From an uncultured Ruminococcus sp. (GTDB lineage Bacteria > Bacillota > Clostridia > Oscillospirales > Ruminococcaceae): 19,667 nt of DNA. Positions 6,830-13,122 of this stretch are shown here, piece by piece. Position 1 is the stretch's first letter. Each line of letters begins with the position of its first letter. A model generated the notes under the pieces. The model had not been told where the DNA came from. It saw only the letters and a list, made by a program, of their open reading frames with translations, and did no database searches. The stretch lies in contig CABQIF010000028.1 of assembly GCA_902464115.1 (NCBI GenBank), forward strand, positions 1-19,667, given 5' to 3'. A program made the position numbers and the translations under genes.

Positions 6830-7258
6830 TTAAAATTCGCAAACTTCTGGCTTCTGTGCAGCCTGCTTGTGTTCTGCACCCTTGTAGGTACGAAGACGAG
6901 TCAGCTGTGCAGCACCCTGCGAATTGTGCGGGAGCATACCCTTGATGGCGATCTGCATTGCTTCGTCAGAACGTTCTTCCATCATAACCTTATACTGGGT
7001 CTGCTTCAGACCACCGATCCAGCCGCTGTGACGGTAATAATACTTCTGTTCGAGCTTCTTACCAGTCAGGACAGCCTGATCACAGTTAATTACGATTACA
7101 AAATCACCACAGTCTACGTGCGGAGCAAATGTTGGCTTGTGCTTACCACGCAGAATGTGAGCTGCCTTTGCAGCGACACGACCCAGCGGCTTACCTGCTG
7201 CGTCAATGATATACCACTTGCGGCTTACTTCACCGGCTTTTGGCATCGTTGTTGCCAT
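6830..7258 (-). CDS. rplM: 50S ribosomal protein L13
   Basis: The 142-residue protein is full length for L13, an early-assembly 50S protein that binds 23S rRNA. Characteristic segments are KWYIIDAAGKPLGRVA, LRGKHKPTFAPHVDCGD, KYYYRHSGWIGGLK and KGMLPHNSQG. ATG 7258 is preceded by AGGAGG. It is the first gene of the rplM-rpsI operon; a consensus promoter and a folded leader of about 130 bases lie upstream. C-terminal EVCEF is somewhat unusual but within family variation. Confidence 0.98.
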   Translation of the reverse strand: MATTMPKAGEVSRKWYIIDAAGKPLGRVAAKAAHILRGKHKPTFAPHVDCGDFVIVINCDQAVLTGKKLEQKYYYRHSGWIGGLKQTQYKVMMEERSDEAMQIAIKGMLPHNSQGAAQLTRLRTYKGAEHKQAAQKPEVCEF

Positions 7259-7390
7259 AGTAGATTCCTCCTATATTTTCATGCTTTAATCCGTTTCTGC
7301 AACAAAAAACAGAATCGGGAGACAGAGGGCAGTTGGGTTGGACTGCACCGCCGGCTTCCGCAAGCTCACACCGGTCTCTCTGACAGTACA
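7259..7390 (-). promoter_or_regulatory. Folded 5' leader of rplM, candidate L13 autoregulatory leader
   Basis: The predicted transcript start near 7390 leaves about 130 bases before rplM. The first half folds: GCAGT/ACTGC (7342-7346 with 7329-7333, 8-base loop), a GCTT-CCGC-AAGC hairpin in plus-strand terms (7354-7365) flanked by ACCG (7347-7350) and CGGT (7372-7375), and an outer pairing of GAGAC (7319-7323) with the GTCTC at 7374-7378. Leaders through which L13 represses its own operon are known in Firmicutes. The fold is hand-derived and was not compared with the family model. Confidence 0.55.
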
Positions 7391-7396
7391 AAACTT

Positions 7397-7425
7397 ATTA
7401 TACAAAATTTTTTGACGTTTGTCAA
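7397..7425 (-). promoter_or_regulatory. Consensus promoter of the rplM-rpsI operon
   Basis: On the minus strand, TTGACA (7420-7425) and TATAAT (7397-7402) are both perfect consensus boxes with a 17-base spacer. A- and T-rich tracts lie upstream between about 7430 and 7465 and may act as an UP element. Strength fits a ribosomal protein operon. Confidence 0.9.
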
Positions 7426-7443
7426 GGGGAAAATCGCAGAAAA

Positions 7444-7461
7444 ACAGAAAAATTTTTCTGT
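7444..7461 (-). terminator. Perfect 18-base AT-rich palindrome, possible terminator
   Basis: ACAGAAAAATTTTTCTGT is a perfect palindrome 27 bases past the stop of the C39-like peptidase gene. Read on the minus strand it can fold with an AATT loop and is followed by a T5 run, so it may end transcription coming from that gene. The stem is mostly A-T and therefore weak. It also sits in the UP-element position of the rplM promoter. Confidence 0.4.
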
Positions 7462-7488
7462 ATCATGCAAAAACAAAAGAGAAAAAGT

Positions 7489-8154
7489 TCAGTCAGCAGC
7501 CTTGCTTTCTGAAGAGGATGGTTCTATCAGATAGCGGATGGATGCGATGTCGTTTCCATATTGAGAGAGCGGCACGAGTTCCGGTTTTGCGTGCATGGGA
7601 TCCATGCACCAATTTTCATCTTCTGTCCGTCCAACCAGTAACACAAAATGCAGATTTCCATGTTTTCCAGATACACAGGCAATGGGGTAGATGGTTTCTT
7701 TCCACAAATTTTCCAGTGTTTCCACAGTGAAATCACCAGATTCCAGATAAACCGTGGATACCTGCAAAGCATTCTCCATTGCATACCACTGTAAATCGCC
7801 CTCCGCATCATAAACCTGATGTGCAGAGAAGAACTGATTCAATGTTTTTGGGTTGATGTCGTCGCCCAGTGCTGTCCGATGGATGTTCTGCATTTGCAGA
7901 GCTGCCGCCAGACAAGTGACCAGACAGCCAGAATCTCCCATGTGATAGACGGAATCTCCTAAAGCATCTTGATTCCATCTCGGGTCACCTTGTGCGTAAT
8001 AGACAACATTTTCCAGAGCGGGCGGCGTTGGTGTTTGTATGCCTGTTTGTTTCTGATGAAAATGCCCCAGACCAATCAAAATAAGAAACAGGAACAGACA
8101 CAGCACCGTTCCGCAAAGCAGAGGTGCTTTGCGGCGGTGTCGATGTCGTTTCAC
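7489..8154 (-). CDS. Membrane-anchored C39-like cysteine peptidase-fold protein
   Basis: The 221-residue protein has a basic N terminus (KRHRHRRK) and one hydrophobic segment at about 11-30, then a linker and an extracellular domain. The domain matches the C39_2 papain-like family: YYAQGDPRW near 52-60, C77 in GDSGCLVTC as putative nucleophile, H169 in LHFVLLVG, and D185 in MDP. Such proteins may cleave peptides or act as bacterial cell-surface proteases; the substrate is unknown. Unusually the start codon is GTG (8154), only six bases after the pyrB stop codon and with no strong ribosome binding site, so translation probably depends on pyrB. A metabolic reason for this linkage is not obvious. 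Confidence 0.7.
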   Translation of the reverse strand: MKRHRHRRKAPLLCGTVLCLFLFLILIGLGHFHQKQTGIQTPTPPALENVVYYAQGDPRWNQDALGDSVYHMGDSGCLVTCLAAALQMQNIHRTALGDDINPKTLNQFFSAHQVYDAEGDLQWYAMENALQVSTVYLESGDFTVETLENLWKETIYPIACVSGKHGNLHFVLLVGRTEDENWCMDPMHAKPELVPLSQYGNDIASIRYLIEPSSSESKAAD

Positions 8155-8160
8155 AGCGGC

Positions 8161-9258
8161 TTACCGTTCTAACAGCAGCCGTTCGTTACAATATTCGCAT
8201 TCCAGCAGACCATTGCCCAGCTCCAGAAAGCTTTTCGGCAGATAGGATTCCGAACAGGTAATGCAGTTCGGGTTTTTGCAGGCTGCACCCTTAACGGTTG
8301 TCCCACGGAGCAGAATGGTCGGGTTGTCTTTCTTATTCAAGTCCAGCATGGTGATAATCAGAGCCATCCGGACATACATGCCATACCGTGCCTGATTGAA
8401 ATACATCGCTCTCGGGTCTTCATCAACAGCCACTTCGATTTCATCAACTCTCGGCAGCGGGTGCAGGATAATCATATCCGGCTTTGCAGCCTTGAGTTTC
8501 TTCACAGTCAAAATGTAAGTATCTTTCTGAGCCAGATATGCTTCCCGACTTGCAAACCGTTCCTGCTGAATCCGGGTCATATAGAGCACATCCAGTTCCG
8601 GCAATACTTCTTCCAGAGAAGCCACTTCCCGGAACGGACAGCCGCTGGCGGTCAGAATATCTTTCACATAAGACGGCAGTTTCAATTCCGGTGTGGAAAT
8701 CAAAATGAACTGATTGCCCTCGAAGCAGGTCATTGCTTTAATCAGGGAATGTACGGTTCTGCCGTTGATGAGGTCGCCGCAAAGACCAATGGTCAAATGA
8801 TCCAGACGACCCTTTTCACATTTCAGGGTGAGCAGGTCAGTCAGGGTCTGTGTTGGGTGCAGATGTCCGCTGTCGCCGGCGTTGATGACAGGACAGTCCG
8901 CCGACAAAGCAGCTGCTTTTGCAGCACCAGCGACCGGATGCCGCATTACGAGAATATCTGCATAGTTGCTGACAATCTTTGTGGTGTCTTTCAGGGTTTC
9001 GCCCTTGGAAACAGAGGAATTTGCCGGATTGTCGAAGCCGATCAGACGGCCGCCCAACCGCAGCATAGCAGTCTGGAAGGACATCTGGGTACGGGTAGAC
9101 GGTTCATAGAACAGGGTTGCCATAATCTTGTTGTGGCAAGCACCGGAATAGACTTCCGGATTGTTCTTGATTTTCTCGCCTAAGTCTACGACTTCCTTCC
9201 ACCAGGAAACCGGATAGTCGTTCAGGTCAATCAGATGTGGGTGCTTGGATGTGGTCAT
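8161..9258 (-). CDS. pyrB: Aspartate carbamoyltransferase with C-terminal PyrI-type zinc domain
   Basis: The enzyme joins carbamoyl phosphate and aspartate, the committed step of pyrimidine synthesis. Catalytic landmarks: STRT at 54-57 (phosphate loop), SKGET with K85, RHP at 106-108, HPTQTLTDL from 134, GDLINGRTVHSL at 161-172 and HPLPR at 266-270. A typical catalytic chain ends near 310 residues; this one has 365. The extra tail carries C327-x4-C332-x21-C354-x2-C357, matching in spacing and context (CxNxNCI ... L.C.YC) the zinc domain of the separate regulatory subunit PyrI, whose E. coli spacing is x4, x23, x2. The nucleotide-binding domain of PyrI is absent. ATG 9258 follows AGGAGG by nine bases. 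It lies between an HD phosphohydrolase and a C39-like gene. Confidence 0.95.
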   Translation of the reverse strand: MTTSKHPHLIDLNDYPVSWWKEVVDLGEKIKNNPEVYSGACHNKIMATLFYEPSTRTQMSFQTAMLRLGGRLIGFDNPANSSVSKGETLKDTTKIVSNYADILVMRHPVAGAAKAAALSADCPVINAGDSGHLHPTQTLTDLLTLKCEKGRLDHLTIGLCGDLINGRTVHSLIKAMTCFEGNQFILISTPELKLPSYVKDILTASGCPFREVASLEEVLPELDVLYMTRIQQERFASREAYLAQKDTYILTVKKLKAAKPDMIILHPLPRVDEIEVAVDEDPRAMYFNQARYGMYVRMALIITMLDLNKKDNPTILLRGTTVKGAACKNPNCITCSESYLPKSFLELGNGLLECEYCNERLLLER

Positions 9259-9293
9259 AATGAAGATCCTCCTATTTCATTGTAACTATAAGA

Positions 9294-9318
9294 ACAGGGG
9301 AAGACAAGCTCCCCCTGT
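9294..9318 (-). terminator. Hairpin between the HD gene and pyrB, weak terminator or attenuator
   Basis: ACAGGGG (9294-9300) and CCCCTGT (9312-9318) form a 7 bp GC-rich stem with an 11-base loop, starting six bases past the HD gene stop on the minus strand. Only a poor T-run (TTCTTAT) follows, so it may be a leaky terminator, an attenuator before pyrB, or an mRNA-processing or stability element. Confidence 0.45.
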
Positions 9319-9323
9319 ATCTA

Positions 9324-9992
9324 TCATAACATTAAACTATGGTTGATATAGATTTTGAACTGCATATGGAAAAATTGTGCGGCTCTCCGACAAAGCAGCA
9401 TCCGTTCCATAAAGATTTCAAAATATTCCAATACGGAAGAGATCTGCGTGTCAATCGTCATGGAAAGTACAAATTCCTGCTGTTCTTTATCAATCAACAA
9501 TTCTGCTGTTTCAACCGCATAATTCACACGGTCGTGAATATCGAACGTTAAAAAGTCGGTATTCCGAACACGGCTGCGGCGAACATCGGTTTTATCTGCT
9601 AAAATCAAAGCGGCGGAAATGGCATCAATTGGCTGAGCCGTTGCTTCATCGTGGTTTCCGATGGCGGAGATCACAGAACAGATCTCATCAACTGGCATTT
9701 CCAGCCGGTCGAGCAATCGGAATGCCATAACAGCACCACTCTGAGCGTGGTCAACACGATTGATGACGTTTCCAATGTCGTGCAGAAAGCCGGCAATGCG
9801 AGCGAGTTCAATCTCACGTTCTGGGTAGCCCAGTTCGGTGAGAATCCGAGCCGCCGTAGCAGCTGCTTTTTCCACATGTGGAAACGAATGTTCGGTATAA
9901 CCGATGGACTTCAATGCCGCATCGGCACGCTGAATATAGGTGCGGATATCCGGATTTTTGCGGATATATTCAAATGTGACACAGCTTGCCAT
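9324..9992 (-). CDS. HD-domain metal-dependent phosphohydrolase
   Basis: The 222-residue protein carries the HD superfamily metal ligands: H39 (HVEKA), H71-D72 (FLHDIGN), H82 nearby, H114-D115 (GNHDE) and D133 (ADKTD). Such enzymes hydrolyse phosphoester bonds in nucleotides or second messengers; the substrate is not evident here. The C-terminal quarter is less conserved-looking. Start ATG 9992 is chosen because AGAAAGG lies just upstream, while a TTG at 10010 in the same frame overlaps that site. It follows asnB by 42 bases, suggesting cotranscription, and precedes pyrB. A guess that it acts on a nucleotide linked to amino acid or pyrimidine metabolism rests on neighbours alone. Confidence 0.8.
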   Translation of the reverse strand: MASCVTFEYIRKNPDIRTYIQRADAALKSIGYTEHSFPHVEKAAATAARILTELGYPEREIELARIAGFLHDIGNVINRVDHAQSGAVMAFRLLDRLEMPVDEICSVISAIGNHDEATAQPIDAISAALILADKTDVRRSRVRNTDFLTFDIHDRVNYAVETAELLIDKEQQEFVLSMTIDTQISSVLEYFEIFMERMLLCRRAAQFFHMQFKIYINHSLML

Positions 9993-10034
9993 AGTTGTCG
10001 CCTTTCTCAATGATTTTTAGACCAATCAGAATCA

Positions 10035-11924
10035 TCAAACATTCGGCTTGGTCGGGATAACGTCCGATTCAAAATAAACATGATACCAAACTAAGAACAT
10101 ATAAACCGTCCAGATTTTCCGGCTGTTGTCAGCCTTGCCGGCACGGTGGTCATCCAGCAGCTGTACCAGTTTTTCGGTGTGGAAGAACTGCTGTGCAGCG
10201 TTGCCTTCAAACGTATTCTTGACCATATTATAATAGGTATCTTCTTTCAGCCATACCCGAATCGGAACAGGGAAACCTAATTTCTTCTTGGCTGCGGTCT
10301 TGGCAGTCTGCGGCGGTGTATCTTTCTTTGCAGCCAACCGCATTGCATACTTGGTGATATACGGGGTACCGCCGCTTTCTGATGGCTTGTGGATGACACG
10401 ATAACGGGTTGGAATCCGCTGTGCCAGTGCCATGACTTCTTTATCTAAGAATGGAACACGCAGTTCCAGCGAGTTTGCCATACTCATTTTATCGGCTTTC
10501 AAGAGAATGTCGCCTGCCATCCACAGATGCAAATCCAGATACTGCATCTTGGTGACATCGTCCTGGTCTTTCACTTGGTCGTAATACGGCTTGGTGATTG
10601 CCATCGGGTCAGGAGCATTGGTGTGAATCTTGAGCAGGGCTTTGCGGTCTTTCGGAGTAAACATATAAGCGTTACCGATAAACCGTTCTTCCAAATCCTT
10701 GCCCTTTCGAACGAAGAAGTTCACACCACGGTGTGCCGGCAGAGATTCTGCAATGTGCATGATCCCACGCCGCAAACCACGAGGCAGCTTTTCATAGGAA
10801 GTCGAACCTGGGTCGCTGTAGACATTGTAGCCACCGAAGATCTCATCTGCTCCTTCGCCGGACAGAACAACTTTCAAAGACTGGGATGCTAAATTGCAGA
10901 CAAAGTACAGGGCAACGGCAGCTGGGTCTGCCAGCGGTTCATCCATGTGATATTGAATCATCGGGAGATGTGCCCAGTATTCTTCCGGTTCAATGACTTT
11001 GCTGTAATTCTTCTTGCCAATGGCTTCCGAGAAGCCCTTTGCCCAGCCAATTTCATTGTAGCGTTCTTCCTTGCCAAAGCCAACCGTAAAGGTCTTATCC
11101 ACATCGGCAATGGCTGCCACATAGCTGGAGTCAACGCCGCTGGAGAGGAACGAGCCAACTTCGACATCGGCGATCTTATGAGCCTCTACGGAGTTGTGAA
11201 ACGTGTCGGAAATCTGGTTGACCCAGTCATCCAAAGACGGCTTTTCGTCTGCATGGAATTCGATTTCCCAGTACTGCTGAATGTCCAGCTTGCCATCTTT
11301 GTAGATGAAATAATGTGCCGGTGGCAGCTTGTAAACATCTTTGAAGAATGTTTCTGTGCAAGGCGAATACTGGAACGTCAGATAGTTTTCAAGGGCGGCG
11401 GTATTCAGCACCTTTTTAAAGTGCGGATGCGGCAGGAAACTCTTGATTTCCGAGCCGAACAGGAATGTTTCTCCCATCTGTGCATAATACAGCGGTTTGA
11501 TGCCGAAGAAATCTCTTGCTCCGAACAAGGTTTTCTCTTTCTTGTTCCAGATGACAAAGGAGAACATACCACGCAGCTTTTGCAGCAATGCTGTGCCGTA
11601 TTCTTGATAGCCGTAAATCAAAACTTCGGAGTCGGTCTGTGTTGCAAACTGATATCCTTTTTCAATCAACGTCTGACGAATGGTTTTGTAGTTATAAATT
11701 TCGCCGTTGAAGAGCAGGGCAAGATTGCCATCTGCACTGTAAAGCGGCTGTGTGCCGGCATCTGAAACATCAATGATGCTCAGGCGACGGTGACCGAGGG
11801 CAATATCCTCGTCAATGTAAGTGCCTTCTGCATCCGGCCCTCTATGTTTGATTCGGTTCAGCATTTCCTGAAGAACCGCATTGGAATTGTCGATATGGTT
11901 TGTAAAACCGGTAAATCCACACAT
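10035..11924 (-). CDS. asnB: Glutamine-hydrolysing asparagine synthetase
   Basis: The 629-residue enzyme makes asparagine from aspartate, glutamine and ATP. The N-terminal class II glutaminase domain starts MCGFTGF, with Cys2 the nucleophile after Met removal, and continues with HRGPD, FNGEIYN and ARDFFGIKPLYY. The C-terminal synthetase domain has the PP-loop SSGVDSS at 261-267, then SGEGADEIFGGY and the ELRVPFLD segment. An in-frame ATG at 11963 would add 13 residues before the essential cysteine, so ATG 11924 with its GGGAGG ribosome binding site is preferred. It heads the asnB-HD-pyrB-C39 stretch. The promoter is bracketed by a 10-base inverted repeat, suggesting regulation. Confidence 0.96.
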   Translation of the reverse strand: MCGFTGFTNHIDNSNAVLQEMLNRIKHRGPDAEGTYIDEDIALGHRRLSIIDVSDAGTQPLYSADGNLALLFNGEIYNYKTIRQTLIEKGYQFATQTDSEVLIYGYQEYGTALLQKLRGMFSFVIWNKKEKTLFGARDFFGIKPLYYAQMGETFLFGSEIKSFLPHPHFKKVLNTAALENYLTFQYSPCTETFFKDVYKLPPAHYFIYKDGKLDIQQYWEIEFHADEKPSLDDWVNQISDTFHNSVEAHKIADVEVGSFLSSGVDSSYVAAIADVDKTFTVGFGKEERYNEIGWAKGFSEAIGKKNYSKVIEPEEYWAHLPMIQYHMDEPLADPAAVALYFVCNLASQSLKVVLSGEGADEIFGGYNVYSDPGSTSYEKLPRGLRRGIMHIAESLPAHRGVNFFVRKGKDLEERFIGNAYMFTPKDRKALLKIHTNAPDPMAITKPYYDQVKDQDDVTKMQYLDLHLWMAGDILLKADKMSMANSLELRVPFLDKEVMALAQRIPTRYRVIHKPSESGGTPYITKYAMRLAAKKDTPPQTAKTAAKKKLGFPVPIRVWLKEDTYYNMVKNTFEGNAAQQFFHTEKLVQLLDDHRAGKADNSRKIWTVYMFLVWYHVYFESDVIPTKPNV

Positions 11925-11961
11925 CGGTAAAAACCTCCCTGTTTCTTGCAGATTTGTGTTC

Positions 11962-12021
11962 ATGGAAATTGCGTTCCTTTTATTATACTATATTTCCTCG
12001 TCTTTTGCAATCAATTTCCAT
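11962..12021. repeat. Long-spaced inverted repeat bracketing the asnB promoter
   Basis: ATGGAAATTG (11962-11971) and CAATTTCCAT (12012-12021) are perfect inverted copies whose centres lie 50 bases apart, close to five helical turns. They enclose both promoter boxes. They may be half-sites for a regulator that loops or spans the promoter; the downstream arm would also be in the mRNA leader. Confidence 0.5.
11982..12010 (-). promoter_or_regulatory. asnB promoter
   Basis: On the minus strand, TTGCAA (12005-12010, 4 of 6 consensus) and TATAAT (11982-11987, perfect) are separated by 17 bases. Transcription would begin near 11975 and give a leader of about 50 bases, with the AGGAGG-like ribosome binding site near its end. 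Confidence 0.75.
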
Positions 12022-12061
12022 AGATTTTTTTCATTCTCTGAAAAAAACAAGTTGTCCGGAC

Positions 12062-13072
12062 TTAGAAGGGCAGGTGTTTCCGCAGCAAATCAGCGAGCAG
12101 TTTCGCAGCATTTCGCTGTGTGGTCGCACCGGGGTGATGATTTGCCCCGAAATCCGTTCCAACTGCGGAACGCACATCGCAGAGAGCAAGGCGGTTATCT
12201 TGCTGTTGAGCAGCTGCAACGGCATTCCGAATGAATGGGGCAGCGTCAAGGTCACTGCTCATCCCAATCATGCAGACCAGAAATGCCGTCGGGAACTGGC
12301 TGCGAAGTTTCTGCAAGAAAGCAGCGTAAGCGGCTTGAAATGCAGCCCTCTCTTCCGGAAACAGATGCAGGTAAGCGGAATCATTTGTTCCCAAGTAGAG
12401 AATCACCGCTTCCGGCGGTGCAAACGGGAGCAGGATTGTGGATCCCCAATTTTCCGGCTGGTAGTGATAGAATCCGGCAGCTTCATAGACCAATGGCAGT
12501 AAGTCGGTTTCATTTTTGCAGTGTTCCTCTGGAAAACCACTGTAAACGCCGAACCCGCTATAAGAGAGAATGTGTGCATCTGCGTGCAGCAGCTTTGCAG
12601 TCTGAGCAGCATAACTTTTTGCAGCGTGTTCCGTTGCAATGGAAAAGGCATCCTGTGGGATGGCAGCATCAATGCCGTATCCGCAGGTGATGGAATCGCC
12701 GATAAAGGCGAGATGATGCGGAGCAGGCGGCAGCGGAGAACACGTTCCACCGTCACAGGTGAGGGCAGAAACGCCAAGAATGCCATAGTGTGGTTCAGAG
12801 AGCTTGCAAATTTGGATTTGCTGGGCAGATTCTGACGGGCAGGGAATCGAAATCATTTTGGTTTCATTTGTGCAGACGAAATCCAGTATCATTTTTTCCT
12901 GCAAAAAGACTGCAACTCGAACCGATCCAATTGCTTGCAGTGAAACCGTTACCGTTGTGGCGGTTGTGGAACAAGAAACAGTTGCGTTACTCAGTGCAAG
13001 CCAAAGCGTGTCCGTTTCTGGAGCGTAGCGTGTGCTAGGAGAACAGGTGACAGCAGAACGAATTGATTTCAT
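12062..13072 (-). CDS. SGNH/GDSL hydrolase, CE2-like carbohydrate esterase
   Basis: The 336-residue protein has a beta-rich N-terminal region (about 1-110) followed by an SGNH hydrolase domain. Motifs: GDS with Ser127 in FIGDSITCGYG (block I), GTND with N230 (block III), and H313 in NHHPG (block V, catalytic histidine). This two-domain layout is typical of carbohydrate esterase family 2, which removes acetyl groups from xylan or mannan. No signal peptide or dockerin is present, so it should act in the cytoplasm on imported oligosaccharides. ATG 13072 follows a TTGGAG ribosome binding site; the gene begins 50 bases after the mannanase stop and has no separate promoter that I can see, so both are probably one transcript. 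Exact substrate is inferred. Confidence 0.75.
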   Translation of the reverse strand: MKSIRSAVTCSPSTRYAPETDTLWLALSNATVSCSTTATTVTVSLQAIGSVRVAVFLQEKMILDFVCTNETKMISIPCPSESAQQIQICKLSEPHYGILGVSALTCDGGTCSPLPPAPHHLAFIGDSITCGYGIDAAIPQDAFSIATEHAAKSYAAQTAKLLHADAHILSYSGFGVYSGFPEEHCKNETDLLPLVYEAAGFYHYQPENWGSTILLPFAPPEAVILYLGTNDSAYLHLFPEERAAFQAAYAAFLQKLRSQFPTAFLVCMIGMSSDLDAAPFIRNAVAAAQQQDNRLALCDVRSAVGTDFGANHHPGATTQRNAAKLLADLLRKHLPF

Positions 13073-13122
13073 AAAAAACTCCAATCATAACAATCATAGA
13101 AAAATAGTCGCAGGGAATACGC

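Noticed and set aside
9279..9307. Possible pyrB promoter, TTGTCT-17-TACAAT on the minus strand
   Set aside because: Transcription would start on top of the ribosome binding site at 9268-9273, leaving almost no leader.
10947..11765. 272-codon open frame antisense to asnB
   Set aside because: It mirrors the codon bias of asnB on the other strand and shows no family motif.
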